NCBI RefSeq assembly: GCF_016650815.1
Contig: NZ_JAEKEZ010000030.1
Span: 69,501-133,500, forward strand
Length of the DNA: 64,000 nt
Direction of reading: 5' to 3'
DNA from: Pseudomonas sp. TH31
Lineage (GTDB): Bacteria; Pseudomonadota; Gammaproteobacteria; Pseudomonadales; Pseudomonadaceae
Shown: positions 40,881 to 51,096 of the stretch, piece by piece
How positions within the stretch are numbered: the first letter of the stretch is position 1
Layout of the letters: every line of letters starts with the position of its first letter
Program-made: the position numbers and the translations under genes
Notes under the pieces: model-generated
Database searches by the model: none
The model's input: only the letters and a program-made list of their open reading frames with translations
Told to the model about the DNA's origin: nothing

Positions 40881-41120
40881 TCAGAGATAGCGCAGGCCAA
40901 TCCCTTCGGCATCCACCAGCACCACTTCCATGCGCACTCGCGGCGCGCCTGTGGGCAAGTCTTGTACCTGGCCGAAGACCAGCGTGCCTTTGGGCAATAC
41001 CGACAGGGTCGGGTGCTTGACGTAGACCCCCGTCGTCGAGAGGTTACGGGTTTGCCCCAGGCACTCGCCGAAGCTTTCGTGACTGATCTTGATGCGAAAT
41101 GATTTGCGGTGGTCGGACAT
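40881..41120 (-). CDS. Single-domain PilZ protein
   Basis: This 79-residue protein is essentially one PilZ domain. The cyclic di-GMP-binding residues are present: RKSFR (RxxxR) at residues 5-9 and NLSTTG ((D/N)xSxxG) about 20 residues on. I chose the ATG at 41120 (MSDHRKSFRIKI) because upstream in-frame sequence is non-coding. It equals P. aeruginosa PA0012 by position. It probably acts as a free adaptor that changes partner binding on cyclic di-GMP; the partner is unknown. Confidence 0.88.
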   Translation of the reverse strand: MSDHRKSFRIKISHESFGECLGQTRNLSTTGVYVKHPTLSVLPKGTLVFGQVQDLPTGAPRVRMEVVLVDAEGIGLRYL

Positions 41121-41169
41121 CTCTGCGCCCTTGATTGAACTGTTTGTGGATAAGCCGTGGAGCAAGATC

Positions 41170-41199
41170 AAAAGATCGCAGCCTTCGGCAGCGCCTACG
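41170..41199. repeat. Single family A REP arm
   Basis: AAAGATC plus the core GCAGCCTTCGGCAGC and GCCTACGA: one arm only with one change, in the gap between the PilZ and acyltransferase genes. It is followed directly by a DnaA box at 41202-41210. Confidence 0.8.
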
Positions 41200-41226
41200 A
41201 GTTATCCACAGATCGTGCCATTAACG

Positions 41227-42114
41227 TCAGTACCAGCGTTCTTCGCCGGGTGGACGCTTCTTGAAGCGCTTCATGCTCCACATGTACTGGCTCGGATACG
41301 CCCCGACATAGCGTTCGACGACTTTGCTCATGGCGGCGCAGGACGTCTCGGTATCCGTGCTGTACATGGCTTGCGGTGCGGCTTCGAGGATCACTTTGTA
41401 GCCTGAACCGTCCGGCAGCCGCAGGGCATGCAGGAACACGCCGACCGCTTTGCCACCGGCGAGCATGTTCGGCACGAACTTGCTGGTCAGTGCCTGGGTG
41501 GCAAAGAACGGCACGAAGATTCCGGCGGATTCAGCCGGTTCCGGGTCAGCGGGGATGCCCACTGCACCACCTTTGCGCACTTCCTTGATGACGCTGAGGA
41601 TGCCTTCCTTGGTGGAAGCGGCTACTCGGTTGCCCAATTGAACCCGTTGCTTGCGCAGCAAATCGTCTACCGCCTTCAACTTTGGCGGACGATAGAAAAT
41701 GATCGGTTTGCACTGGCTGCAATAGAAGTGGTTCAACACTTCCCAGTTGCCCAGGTGGCTGGTGATGCCGACGACGCCTTTGCCGGAGGCGAGGGCGTCC
41801 TTCAATACGTCGAGGCCTTCGACTTCGCGCACCAGGTCGATGGAACGCTGGGCCGGCCAGATCCAGGCACAGGCGCTTTCGGTCAGGGACTTGCCGATGT
41901 CGCTGAGGCTCCGGCCGACCAGACGCTCACGTTCGGCCGGGTCCATCTGCGGAAAGCACTTGGCCAGGTTGATCCGCACCACGTCGCGGGAACGGTTGGG
42001 GGTTTTCCACATCACCCAGCCAATGGCCGAGCCCACCGCCTGCACTGCCCGCCACGGAAGCAGGGCAAACAGCCGCAGAGCGCCTACCAGCAAGGCGCCT
42101 TTAAACTTATCCAC
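41227..42114 (-). CDS. lpxL: Lipid A acyltransferase (LpxL/HtrB family)
   Basis: This 295-residue inner-membrane enzyme transfers an acyl chain (laurate type) to lipid A. An N-terminal hydrophobic anchor (LVGALRLFALLPW) is followed by the HX4E active site HLGNWE, then YRPPK and QYMWSMKRFKKRP near the end, all typical of LpxL/LpxM. P. aeruginosa has the equivalent gene at PA0011 (htrB1) next to tag. Which position and chain length it acylates cannot be read from sequence. Confidence 0.93.
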   Translation of the reverse strand: MDKFKGALLVGALRLFALLPWRAVQAVGSAIGWVMWKTPNRSRDVVRINLAKCFPQMDPAERERLVGRSLSDIGKSLTESACAWIWPAQRSIDLVREVEGLDVLKDALASGKGVVGITSHLGNWEVLNHFYCSQCKPIIFYRPPKLKAVDDLLRKQRVQLGNRVAASTKEGILSVIKEVRKGGAVGIPADPEPAESAGIFVPFFATQALTSKFVPNMLAGGKAVGVFLHALRLPDGSGYKVILEAAPQAMYSTDTETSCAAMSKVVERYVGAYPSQYMWSMKRFKKRPPGEERWY

Positions 42115-42154
42115 AGGTCACTCCTGATCTTGTGCTGTGTGCGAGGCGGCCATT

Positions 42155-42712
42155 CTAACCGCCGTTCGCCAGCGTCGCGTAGCGATCGCAATCCTGAGTG
42201 TGGTCCATGACCATGCCCGAGGCCTGCATCAGCGCGTAACAAATGGTCGGGCCGACGAACGTGAACCCAGCCTTTTTCAGGCCTTTGCTCATCTCCACGG
42301 CGACCGGTGTCACGGCCGGCACCTGGCTGCGATCCTTGAAATGATTGACCTTCGCAGTACCACCGACAAACGACCAGAGAAACCCCACCGGATCCTCCAG
42401 CGCCAGCCAGGCCTGGGCATTGCGCCGGGCCGCGTTGAGTTTCAGGCGATTGCGAATGATGCCTGGGTCAAGCATCAATTCATTGATTTGCGCATCGCTC
42501 ATCTGCGCCACACGCTGCACGTCGAAGCCGAATAACACCTGGCGATAACGCTCGCGTTTGCGCAGCACGGTGATCCATGAGAGGCCGGCCTGGAACCCTT
42601 CGAGCAAAAGCAACTCGAACAATCCCTGCGCATCGCGTAGCGGCGTGCCCCACTCCTGATCGTGATAAGCCATGTACAGCGGATCTTCGGAACACCAAAA
42701 GCAGCGTGGCAT
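42155..42712 (-). CDS. tag: DNA-3-methyladenine glycosylase I
   Basis: This 185-residue base-excision enzyme removes 3-methyladenine. The zinc ligands are present: CFWC at residues 4-7 with an upstream Cys, His in MAYHDQEWG, and HTQDC near the end. The catalytic glutamate lies in [15 protein letters not shown]. The ATG at 42712 ([11 protein letters not shown]) gives the normal length; an upstream extension overlaps glyQ. It is divergent from glyQ with an 81-base gap. Confidence 0.95.
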   Translation of the reverse strand: MPRCFWCSEDPLYMAYHDQEWGTPLRDAQGLFELLLLEGFQAGLSWITVLRKRERYRQVLFGFDVQRVAQMSDAQINELMLDPGIIRNRLKLNAARRNAQAWLALEDPVGFLWSFVGGTAKVNHFKDRSQVPAVTPVAVEMSKGLKKAGFTFVGPTICYALMQASGMVMDHTQDCDRYATLANGG

Positions 42713-42793
42713 AAGGCTCCAGGGGGCGTGCGCAGCAACGAATCGGGTATACTCCCGCTCTTTAAATCGCAGCCCAAGAAACAGGTGAATTTC

Positions 42794-43747
42794 GTGAGCC
42801 AGCCTACGCCAGCCGTGCGTACCTTCCAAGACTTGATCCTCGCCCTCCAGCAATACTGGGCCGAGCAAGGTTGCGTGGTACTTCAGCCCTACGATATGGA
42901 AGTAGGCGCCGGCACTTTCCACACAGCCACGTTTCTACGCGCCATCGGCCCGGAAACCTGGAACGCCGCTTATGTGCAGCCCAGTCGTCGCCCGACTGAC
43001 GGCCGCTACGGCGAAAACCCGAATCGTCTGCAGCACTACTACCAGTTCCAGGTAGTCCTGAAGCCGAACCCGGACAACTTCCAGGAACTGTACCTGGGCT
43101 CCCTCAAGCACGTCGGGCTGGACCCGTTGGTCCACGACATTCGCTTCGTCGAAGACAACTGGGAGTCGCCAACACTGGGCGCCTGGGGTCTGGGCTGGGA
43201 AGTCTGGCTCAACGGCATGGAAGTGACGCAGTTCACTTACTTCCAGCAAGCGGGCGGCATCGAGTGCTACCCGGTGACCGGCGAGATCACCTACGGTCTT
43301 GAGCGTCTGGCCATGTACCTGCAAGGCGTGGACTCGGTCTACGACCTGGTCTGGGCTGACGGTCCGATGGGCAAGGTCACCTACGGCGACGTGTTCCACC
43401 AGAACGAAGTAGAGCAATCGACCTACAACTTCGAACACGCCAATGTCGAGAAGCTGTTCGAGCTGTTCGATTTCTACGAAAGCGAAGCCAAGCGCCTGAT
43501 CGAACTCGACCAGCCGCTGCCGTTGCCGAGCTACGAAATGGTGTTGAAGGCGTCCCACACCTTCAACCTGCTGGATGCGCGCCGGGCGATCTCGGTGACT
43601 GCGCGTCAGCAATACATTCTGCGTGTACGCACCCTGGCGCGTTCCGTTGCGCAAGCCTACCTGCTGGCTCGCGCCAAGCTGGGCTTCCCGATGGCGACCC
43701 CGGACCTGCGTGATGAAGTGTTGGCTAAGCTGGAGGCTGCACAATGA
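42794..43747 (+). CDS. glyQ: Glycyl-tRNA synthetase alpha chain
   Basis: This 317-residue catalytic subunit of the alpha2beta2 bacterial glycyl-tRNA synthetase charges tRNA-Gly. It starts at a GTG ([21 protein letters not shown]), with ACAGGTG 7 bases upstream; no ATG is in reach. Class II motifs are seen in [29 protein letters not shown] and [15 protein letters not shown]. The stop overlaps the glyS start by 4 bases (ATGA). Confidence 0.97.
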   Translation: MSQPTPAVRTFQDLILALQQYWAEQGCVVLQPYDMEVGAGTFHTATFLRAIGPETWNAAYVQPSRRPTDGRYGENPNRLQHYYQFQVVLKPNPDNFQELYLGSLKHVGLDPLVHDIRFVEDNWESPTLGAWGLGWEVWLNGMEVTQFTYFQQAGGIECYPVTGEITYGLERLAMYLQGVDSVYDLVWADGPMGKVTYGDVFHQNEVEQSTYNFEHANVEKLFELFDFYESEAKRLIELDQPLPLPSYEMVLKASHTFNLLDARRAISVTARQQYILRVRTLARSVAQAYLLARAKLGFPMATPDLRDEVLAKLEAAQ

Positions 43748-45798
43748 GTGCTCTGGATTTCCTGGTTGAATTGGGCACCGAAGAACTGCCACCCAAAGCC
43801 CTTAACACCCTGGCCGACGCGTTCCTGGCCGGTATCGATAAGGGCCTGCAAGCCGCCGGCCTGAGCTACGAAGCCAAAACCGTCTACGCCGCGCCGCGTC
43901 GTCTGGCCGTGCTGATCAGCGCATTGTCCACCCAGCAGCCGGACCGCAGCATCAACCTCGACGGCCCGCCACGTCAGGCCGCGTTCGATGCCGACGGTAA
44001 CCCGACTCAAGCAGCCCTGGGCTTCGCCAAGAAGTGCGGTGTCGACCTGAGCGAAATCGATCAGAGCGGTCCGAAACTGCGTTACAGCCAGAGCATCGCC
44101 GGTAAACCGACCGCGAGCCTGCTGCCGACCATCGTTGAAGATTCCCTGAACGACTTGCCGATCCCCAAGCGCATGCGCTGGGGTGCTCGCAAGGAAGAGT
44201 TCGTTCGCCCGACCCAGTGGCTGGTCATGCTGCTCGGTGACCAGGTCATCGATTGCACGATCCTCGCCCAGAAGGCCGGTCGCGATTCCCGTGGTCACCG
44301 CTTCCACCACCCGCAAAGCGTGCGCATCAGCGCGCCGGCCAACTACCTGGCCGACCTGCGTGCAGCCTACGTATTGGCCGATGCCGACGAGCGTCGCGCA
44401 ATCATCAGCAAGCGCACCGAAGAACTCGCGACCTTGCAGGAAGGCACGGCAATCATCCCTCCAGCCTTGCTCGACGAAGTGACCGCGCTGGTGGAATGGC
44501 CGGTGCCGCTGGTGTGCTCGTTCGAGGAGCGTTTCCTCGATGTGCCGCAAGAAGCCCTGATCACCACCATGCAGGACAACCAGAAGTACTTCTGCCTGCT
44601 GGATGCCGACGGCAAGTTGCTGCCCCGTTTCATTACCGTGGCCAACATCGAAAGCAAAGACCCGCAACAGATCATCGCCGGTAACGAGAAAGTGGTTCGC
44701 CCACGCCTGACCGACGCCGAGTTCTTCTTCAAGCAAGACAAGAAGCAGAAACTCGAAGACTTCAACCTGCGCCTGCAAAACGTGGTGTTCCAGGAAAAAC
44801 TCGGCAGCGTCTACGACAAGGCCGAGCGCGTTTCCAAACTGGCCGCGTTCATCGCGCAGCGCATTGGTGGCAACGCGGCATGGGCTTCCCGTGCCGGCCT
44901 GCTGTCCAAGTGCGACCTGGCGACCGAAATGGTGGGTGAGTTCCCGGAGATGCAAGGTGTCGCCGGTTACTACTACGCCCTCAACGACGGCGAGCCGCAA
45001 GAAGTTGCCCTGGCGCTGAACGAGCAGTACATGCCGCGCGGTGCCGGCGCTGAACTGCCGACCACCCTGACCGGTGCGGCCGTGGCCATCGCTGACAAGC
45101 TCGACACCCTGGTCGGCATCTTCGGCATCGGCATGCTGCCCACCGGTAGCAAAGACCCGTACGCCCTGCGCCGTGCAGCACTCGGCGTGTTGCGCATCCT
45201 GATCGACAAGAAACTCGACCTCGACCTGAACGACGCGGTGGCCTTCGCCGTGAATGCGTTCGGCGCCAAGATCAAGGCTGCCGGGCTGAACGAGTCGGTG
45301 CTGGAGTTCATCTTCGACCGTCTGCGTGCCCGTTACGAAGACGAAGGCGTGGACGTCGCGACTTACCTGTCGGTACGCGCTCTGAAGCCGGGTTCGGCGC
45401 TGGACTTCGATCAGCGTGTGCAAGCGGTTCAAGCCTTCCGCAAGTTGCCGGAAGCTGCCGCGCTGGCCGCAGTGAACAAGCGTGTTTCGAACTTGCTGAG
45501 CAAGGCCGAAGGCTCGATTCCATCGGTGGTGGAAGCCAAGTACTTCGACAACGCCAACGAGTTCTCCCTGTATTCGGCGATCCAGCAAGCTGACCAGGCT
45601 GTCCAGCCAATGGCCGCGGCTCGTCAGTACAGTGAATCGCTGGCACGCCTGGCGGCCTTGCGCGAGCCGGTGGATGCGTTCTTCGAAGCGGTGATGGTCA
45701 ACGCGGATGACGCCAAGGTGCGCGCCAACCGTTATGCCCTGTTGTCCCGCTTGCGTGGGCTGTTCCTCGGCGTCGCCGACATTTCGCTGCTGGGGTAA
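43744..45798 (+). CDS. glyS: Glycyl-tRNA synthetase beta chain
   Basis: This 684-residue beta subunit binds the tRNA and is needed for activity. It starts [17 protein letters not shown] and carries the HD-like middle region ([20 protein letters not shown] type; here [18 protein letters not shown]) and the C-terminal DALR anticodon-binding domain. It is coupled to glyQ. The next gene, gmhB, begins six bases after its stop. Confidence 0.97.
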   Translation: MSALDFLVELGTEELPPKALNTLADAFLAGIDKGLQAAGLSYEAKTVYAAPRRLAVLISALSTQQPDRSINLDGPPRQAAFDADGNPTQAALGFAKKCGVDLSEIDQSGPKLRYSQSIAGKPTASLLPTIVEDSLNDLPIPKRMRWGARKEEFVRPTQWLVMLLGDQVIDCTILAQKAGRDSRGHRFHHPQSVRISAPANYLADLRAAYVLADADERRAIISKRTEELATLQEGTAIIPPALLDEVTALVEWPVPLVCSFEERFLDVPQEALITTMQDNQKYFCLLDADGKLLPRFITVANIESKDPQQIIAGNEKVVRPRLTDAEFFFKQDKKQKLEDFNLRLQNVVFQEKLGSVYDKAERVSKLAAFIAQRIGGNAAWASRAGLLSKCDLATEMVGEFPEMQGVAGYYYALNDGEPQEVALALNEQYMPRGAGAELPTTLTGAAVAIADKLDTLVGIFGIGMLPTGSKDPYALRRAALGVLRILIDKKLDLDLNDAVAFAVNAFGAKIKAAGLNESVLEFIFDRLRARYEDEGVDVATYLSVRALKPGSALDFDQRVQAVQAFRKLPEAAALAAVNKRVSNLLSKAEGSIPSVVEAKYFDNANEFSLYSAIQQADQAVQPMAAARQYSESLARLAALREPVDAFFEAVMVNADDAKVRANRYALLSRLRGLFLGVADISLLG

Positions 45799-45804
45799 GA
45801 CTGT

Positions 45805-46337
45805 TTGAAACTGCTGATTCTCGATCGGGACGGGGTGATCAACTATGACTCCGACGCTTACATCAAGTCGGTGGAGGAGTGGATTCCACTCCCCGGTTCG
45901 ATCGAAGCCATCGCGCAGTTGAGCAAGGCCGGCTGGACGGTGGCGGTCGCTACCAACCAGTCGGGCATCGCTCGCGGCTATTACGACATCGCCACCCTGG
46001 ACGCCATGCACGAGCGCTTGCGATTGTTGGTGGCGGAGCAGGGCGGTGAAGTCGGGCTGATCGTCTACTGCCCGCACGGGCCGGACGAAGGCTGCGATTG
46101 CCGCAAGCCAAAACCCGGATGTTGAAAACCATCGCCGCGCATTACAACGTATCGCTGACTAATCTATGGTTCGTCGGCGACAGTCTCGGTGACCTGGAAG
46201 CCGCCAAAGCCGTCGATTCTCAACCCGTTTTGGTAAAGACCGGGAAAGGCGAAAAGACTCAGGGCAAGACCCTGCCGGTAGGCACCTTGATTTTTGACGA
46301 TCTGGCGGCGATTGCCGCAGAACTTATCCACAATTAG
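45805..46337 (+). pseudogene. gmhB: Heptose-1,7-bisphosphate 7-phosphatase GmhB, frame broken once
   Basis: This HAD-family phosphatase acts in ADP-heptose synthesis for the lipopolysaccharide core. The nucleophile motif ILDRDGVI and the zinc loop CPHGPDEGCDCRKPKPG are in the first part; WFVGDSLGDLEAA (motif IV) is in the second. The frame breaks at 46116-46121 (CCCGG before ATG). One more G gives KPKPGMLKTIAAHYN and 177 residues. It starts at TTG (45805), six bases after glyS, as expected from P. aeruginosa PA0006. A real null would give a truncated lipopolysaccharide core unless another HAD phosphatase covers, so an error is favoured. Confidence 0.88.
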
Positions 46338-46418
46338 AGTGCTTCGATTGTTCCGATTAAGGATTGATCGGAAGTGCGCTTTATATAGACGGGCAGCGCC
46401 CGCACGGTAAACGTCACC

Positions 46419-47198
46419 ATGTCGATACTGCAGGCCATCAGAACGTTCCTCTTCTATCTGTTGCTGGGCACCAGCTCTTTGCTCTGGTGCAGCCTGAGCT
46501 TTTTTATCGCGCCGTTTCTGCCGTTCAAGGCCCGATATCGTTTTATCAACGTGTACTGGTGCCGCTGCGCCTTATGGCTGAGCAAAGTGTTTCTGGGCAT
46601 CAGCTATGAAGTGAAGGGCGCCGAGAACGTGCCTGACCAGCCCTGCGTGATTCAGTCGAACCACCAGAGTACCTGGGAGACGTTCTTTCTCTCGGCTTAC
46701 TTCGAACCGTTGAGCCAGGTGCTTAAACGCTCACTTCTGTTTGTACCGTTCTTCGGCTGGGCGATGGCCATGCTGCGACCGATAGCCATCGACCGCGACA
46801 ACCCGAAAGCTGCGCTCAAACACGTGGCGAAGAAGGGCGACGAATTATTGAAGGATGGCGTCTGGGTGTTGATCTTCCCTGAGGGCACTCGTGTTCCCTA
46901 CGGCACTGTCGGCAAGTTCTCGCGCGGCGGTAGCGCTTTGGCGGTCAATGCCGAACTTCCGGTACTGCCGATTGCGCACAATGCCGGCAAGTTCTGGCCG
47001 AAAACCGGTTGGGCGAAGAAGCAGGGCGTGATCACCGTGATCATCGGTGAGCCGATGTATGCCGAGGGCACTGGGCCGCGAGCCATTGCGGCGCTGAATG
47101 ATCGGGTCCAGGCCTGGAACGAACAGATGCAGCGCGACATGGGTTCGTTGCCACCCGCTCCTCAGGCACCTGCCACAACTGATCAAGTGGCTGTCTGA
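46419..47198 (+). CDS. plsC: 1-acyl-sn-glycerol-3-phosphate acyltransferase (PlsC/HdtS type)
   Basis: This 259-residue enzyme acylates lysophosphatidic acid to phosphatidic acid. An N-terminal transmembrane segment precedes the acyltransferase motifs NHQSTWE (HX4E), IDRDN and FPEGTR. It corresponds to P. aeruginosa lptA (PA0005). The P. fluorescens F113 gene at this position is called hdtS and was first reported as an N-acyl-homoserine-lactone synthase before the acyltransferase role was shown. The main function here is inferred to be phospholipid synthesis. Confidence 0.93.
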   Translation: MSILQAIRTFLFYLLLGTSSLLWCSLSFFIAPFLPFKARYRFINVYWCRCALWLSKVFLGISYEVKGAENVPDQPCVIQSNHQSTWETFFLSAYFEPLSQVLKRSLLFVPFFGWAMAMLRPIAIDRDNPKAALKHVAKKGDELLKDGVWVLIFPEGTRVPYGTVGKFSRGGSALAVNAELPVLPIAHNAGKFWPKTGWAKKQGVITVIIGEPMYAEGTGPRAIAALNDRVQAWNEQMQRDMGSLPPAPQAPATTDQVAV

Positions 47199-47326
47199 GA
47201 TTCTGTGGATAACCTGTGTACCGTTTTGTTGAAAAACGACGGATTTAGCTTATAGGGTAATGATTTATATACATATTTCTGAAGCTCATAAAAATCCGAA
47301 AAAGGTGCATAAGTTTTTTCGGACGT

Positions 47327-47358
47327 AAAAAAAACCGGCTGATATAGCCGGTTTTTTT
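47327..47358. terminator. Bidirectional terminator between plsC and the CHASE2 kinase gene
   Basis: AAAAAAACCGGCT and AGCCGGTTTTTTT form a perfect 13-base pair across a 5-base loop (GATAT). A and T tracts on both sides suit both convergent genes. Confidence 0.9.
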
Positions 47359-47365
47359 GTACCTC

Positions 47366-47420
47366 AAAAAATCGCAGCCTACGGGCTTGTGTAGGAACGG
47401 CCGAAGGCTGCGATCTTTTG
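47366..47420. repeat. Family A REP pair, degenerate arm
   Basis: The left arm (ATCGCAGCCTACGGGCT) is altered, while the right arm (GGCCGAAGGCTGCGATCTTTT) is closer to standard. It ends three bases before the kinase stop. Confidence 0.8.
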
Positions 47421-47423
47421 CCT

Positions 47424-49736
47424 TTAATCGGTAAACACCGGTAATTGAAGCCTGAATGTAGTGCCTTGTCCGACCTCGCTCTGGCACTCGATCCGCCCAC
47501 CGTGACGATCCACAACGGCCTTGACCATCGACAAACCCAAACCCAGACCATCATTGCCGTGGGCCGAAGCAAAGCGCCGATACTGGCTGAACAACTCAGG
47601 CAACTCTTCGGCGGCGATGCCTTTGCCCTGATCGGTAATCTCACAGGTCAGCCAGTCATCGGCACAACTCACCCGCACGCTGATCCGCGAACCGGCCGGG
47701 CTGTACTTGATCGCATTTTCCAGCAGGTTGAACAGCGCACGGGTCAGCAAAGATTGATCGGCCATGATCAAGGCTTCAGCGTCTTCATCCAGGTCATGTA
47801 CCAGTTGAATGTTCTTCAACTGCGCAATGCTCATTGCCTGGTCGAAGGTATCAAGCAGCAACATCGCAAACATGCTCGGCTGGAACTGATAGGCCTCCGA
47901 CTCGGCTTTCGCCAACTGCACAAACGCCTCGGTCAGGCTCAGCGCCTTGCGCACTTGCAACTCGATCTGCGCGAACAAGTGAGCGTCGCCGCTCACCTGA
48001 TGCCGCTGCACATCGAGCAGCGCGAGAATCGCCGAGTGGGGTGCCCGCAGGTCATGGGAAAGAAACCGCAGCAACACCGCTCGCTGTTCTTCGGCATCAC
48101 GTTCGACACTCAAGTCGGTCAAGCTCAGCAGCCAGCCAATCGGCGTATCGCCCTCGGCGGCCAGCAGCGGGGCAAGATCGATTCGCAGACTGCGTGCCTG
48201 GGTATCACGGAACTCCTTCGGTTCCAGGGCCGACCACACTGCTGGCGCGCTATTGAGTGCTGCCGGATAACCCAGCGCGGTTAATTGATTGAGCAAGTCT
48301 TCGCCCACCAGCCCATTGGCAAACACATCTCGAGCCTTGCGATTGGCCAGCAGAATGCGGCCGTTCGGATCGCTGATCAGTGTCGCTACCGGTAAATACT
48401 CCAGACCATCGGAGATAAAGCGTCGGGTATCTCGGGTCCGGCTCATGGCCTGTTCCAGCGCAACGATTTGACCCTGCAATACATCGCCAGCCGGGGCTTG
48501 GGTGCGTCGGCGCTCGGGGAAGACTTTCGGTTCACTGTCCAGACGGGCCAACTCCCAGCCGAAGTAGGCGAGTACCGCACTCAGCCGCCGCCAGTTCCAG
48601 ATCAGGTAACCCAGCAACATACCCAGCAGGCTCGCGGCCGGTGACCACCACCAGCCCAGCCGCAACAACAGGCAAGACCCGAGCAAGGCAACGGCGATGC
48701 CGCCAACGGTCATCCACAAGGCCAGGCGGGGGCGCAGCAACAACAGACCCAGCAGCAACCCGACAATCACCACCGACAGCAACACTGAAAGGCGCTCATC
48801 GAGCACCACAATGCTGCGCTGTTGCAGCAACCCGTTAAGGATGTTCGCCTGAATCTCAATACCCGGCGTCGTGCCGATACTGGCCGATTGCGGGGTGACA
48901 TAACGGTCACCCAGGCCCGGCGCGGTCGAGCCGATAAGAATCAGGCGATCGCGCAGCAACTGCGGCGCGACTTCGCCTCGCAACACACTGGCGTAAGGCA
49001 CGCTGGGAAATCCGGCATCGGACCTGATGAAAGGAATACGTATTTCGTGGGAACGTTGCCAACCTTGCACCGACAGCGGGGCAGGGTTACCGGGCATTGA
49101 TGAAGGATGATCGCCCGGCTGGCTCAATTGATACAGCAGCCAGGCCAGTTGAGCCCGGGGGTTTTGCGCCGATCCTTCGCTCAGATATACGCTACGCACA
49201 ATGCCGTCGACGTCGGCTTCGGCATTGATGTGCCCGATGCCCCTGGCACAATGACTCAGCGGCGCCACCGGCTCGATTTCCCCCAGCGGCTGGCCATAGC
49301 GCGCCACACCTTCACGCAGCAGCGGCACAAACACATTGCCCGCCCGACAGGCTGCCTGGGCCAGACGCTGATCGTTGTCGGGATGACTGTCGGGTTCGCT
49401 GAAAATCACATCGAACAGAATGCCTTTGGCCTTTGCCGCGTCCAGTCGATCAAGCAGATCGGCGTGCAGCGCTCGCGACCACGGCCATTGCCCAAGTTGC
49501 TGCAGGCTGTAATCGTCGATGGTCACAATCAGGATTCGGGGATCGACCGGCAACGGGCTGAGCCGGCGCAGGTTGTCGTACAGCAGATTGCTCAAGGTCA
49601 GGCCCTGACCCAGGGACAGGATGGCTGTCAGCGGCAACAGGATCAGACTGACCCACAGCCACTCGCGGACCATACGCCGAAACAACCGTTGAGCCTGGGT
49701 CGGCTCGCGCGCTTCCTTCCTTGGCCGGCTCTTCAT
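47424..49736 (-). CDS. CHASE2-domain sensor histidine kinase
   Basis: This 770-residue membrane kinase has an N-terminal transmembrane helix (about 24-45), a periplasmic CHASE2 domain (about 50-300; IDDYSLQQLGQWPW, LFDVIFSEPD, GSTAPGLGDRYVTP), three closely spaced transmembrane helices (about 312-385), a PAS domain (about 440-540), HisKA with FLSHDLRAPHSAIL, and an ATPase domain with LLENAIKYSP, ITDQGKGI and GLGLGLSMV. CHASE2 senses an unknown extracellular signal. It is co-directional with the FecR-domain gene 18 bases upstream, and the probable partner regulator is divergent. PAO1 as I remember it has no such gene here. Confidence 0.93.
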   Translation of the reverse strand: MKSRPRKEAREPTQAQRLFRRMVREWLWVSLILLPLTAILSLGQGLTLSNLLYDNLRRLSPLPVDPRILIVTIDDYSLQQLGQWPWSRALHADLLDRLDAAKAKGILFDVIFSEPDSHPDNDQRLAQAACRAGNVFVPLLREGVARYGQPLGEIEPVAPLSHCARGIGHINAEADVDGIVRSVYLSEGSAQNPRAQLAWLLYQLSQPGDHPSSMPGNPAPLSVQGWQRSHEIRIPFIRSDAGFPSVPYASVLRGEVAPQLLRDRLILIGSTAPGLGDRYVTPQSASIGTTPGIEIQANILNGLLQQRSIVVLDERLSVLLSVVIVGLLLGLLLLRPRLALWMTVGGIAVALLGSCLLLRLGWWWSPAASLLGMLLGYLIWNWRRLSAVLAYFGWELARLDSEPKVFPERRRTQAPAGDVLQGQIVALEQAMSRTRDTRRFISDGLEYLPVATLISDPNGRILLANRKARDVFANGLVGEDLLNQLTALGYPAALNSAPAVWSALEPKEFRDTQARSLRIDLAPLLAAEGDTPIGWLLSLTDLSVERDAEEQRAVLLRFLSHDLRAPHSAILALLDVQRHQVSGDAHLFAQIELQVRKALSLTEAFVQLAKAESEAYQFQPSMFAMLLLDTFDQAMSIAQLKNIQLVHDLDEDAEALIMADQSLLTRALFNLLENAIKYSPAGSRISVRVSCADDWLTCEITDQGKGIAAEELPELFSQYRRFASAHGNDGLGLGLSMVKAVVDRHGGRIECQSEVGQGTTFRLQLPVFTD

Positions 49737-49754
49737 CGGCAGTCGGCCGCAGTG

Positions 49755-50738
49755 CTATTGGACACGCGTGGTCCTGGGGTAATAGAAAATGTCATATACC
49801 CCGGTTTCTCCCTCTAGTCCCTGCGCGTCATACGCCGAGAGCCGAACATGGTAGAAAAACGCTTTCAGGTCGTGAAAGCTGACTTGCGGCGTACTGGAAA
49901 ACTGCTCTTGCTTGATGTTCAGAAACGCCGGATCGGTGGCAACTTGCGCTCGATAACGCGTGGCCCCCTCGATGGGCTTCATGATCAGTTGCCAAGTGGG
50001 CGCCGGGCCCGTCTGGCCTGCCTGACCCAACAGGCTAGGGGCCGGCAACAATTCAACCGGGGTCAACTTGCCCTGCTTCTGAATACGCAGCCCCTGGCGG
50101 GCCATGACCTGGACTTCGTCATTGTCCGACACGACAGAATGTTTGCCAGGCTGTGAGGACAAAGACTCTTCCTCGCGATTGACCGCTACTTGCCCATTCA
50201 GCACTTCCAGCACAGCCTGGCCGCCATCATCGTTGCGTACCCGAAAATGTGTCCCTCGCACGCCCAGCACGCCGACCGGCGTGACAATCTGAAAACGATC
50301 ATAGTCGCTGGCGCGCTTGATCACATACGACTCGACCTGACCCTGCTCAAGAATGACTTGAGGGATCGAATGTTCTTCATTCAAATGCAGGGTGATGCGC
50401 GAGCTTGAGGGCAAGACAATACGCGAGCCATCGCCCAGAGACAGACTGACAAAGGCAGAAGGAGAGGTCATGACACCTTCTCGCTCATCCACTTTCATGC
50501 CTTCTTGCAGCGGCTCCTGTTTACCTTTGACGTCCAGTTTCCAGGCTTCGCCGGTCAGATGCTCTACCGTCGCGGGCAGCGGCTGGCCACGGCATTGCTG
50601 GTTGTCGTCGATATAAGGCAAGCGTTTTGTGGAAACGGCGGCAGCCGATACGCCAGGGGTAATCAACCCCATCAGGCCGGTCAGCAAAAACAGACAGACG
50701 CCAGAACGGCGCAGAAACAATGAGGTATTGGAGTTCAT
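49755..50738 (-). CDS. FecR-domain exported protein
   Basis: This 327-residue protein has a signal peptide (hydrophobic core CLFLLTGLMGLITPG, cleavage about residue 33) and a FecR domain (about 70-190; DGSRIVLPSSSRI, VTPVGVLGVRGTHFRVRNDDGG). The C-terminal part (about 240-325) is predicted beta-sandwich, fibronectin-like (RYRAQVATDPAF, YHVRLSAYDAQGLEG). I chose the ATG at 50738, since the upstream frame is not coding-like. FecR-domain plus CHASE2 pairs are a known recurrent operon type with unknown signal. The FecR protein may be the surface or periplasmic ligand of the kinase; that is inference. Confidence 0.85.
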   Translation of the reverse strand: MNSNTSLFLRRSGVCLFLLTGLMGLITPGVSAAAVSTKRLPYIDDNQQCRGQPLPATVEHLTGEAWKLDVKGKQEPLQEGMKVDEREGVMTSPSAFVSLSLGDGSRIVLPSSSRITLHLNEEHSIPQVILEQGQVESYVIKRASDYDRFQIVTPVGVLGVRGTHFRVRNDDGGQAVLEVLNGQVAVNREEESLSSQPGKHSVVSDNDEVQVMARQGLRIQKQGKLTPVELLPAPSLLGQAGQTGPAPTWQLIMKPIEGATRYRAQVATDPAFLNIKQEQFSSTPQVSFHDLKAFFYHVRLSAYDAQGLEGETGVYDIFYYPRTTRVQ

Positions 50739-51096
50739 GGATTGGCTTTTTATGCTCTTGTGGTAATCAGGCCGCAAAGGCTTCGATCCGCTGGAAGCAC
50801 CATACCTGACCGGACGCTCTGGCAGATAGCCATAGGCCGTAGGGATGACACGTCCTTGTGTCAGAATCGACCGATCATTGAGCCGAGTTGAAACCTGAGC
50901 AGGCACTCCTTGATTTCCCCTGAACTGCAGACCGCCCGCAAACCGGCGATCGGCGGTCCCGCCAGGTTGGCGTTGACGCTCCCTGCGTCAGAGCACATCC
51001 CAATGCTCGTATGTGCCCGCTCAGCGAGAACGAATTTACCGGCATGCGCCTGCTGTGAGGCGATTCTCAATAATTGTTCAGAATTGCCCAGGCGTT
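50739..51096. other. 358-base gap between the FecR gene and the small lipoprotein gene
   Basis: A minus-strand open frame covers 50861 to 51283 and partly overlaps the lipoprotein gene in another frame. Its composition (scattered Cys, no family resemblance, no ribosome site) does not support a gene. The gap may hold the FecR operon promoter. I see no hairpin with a T tract after the lipoprotein stop. Confidence 0.35.
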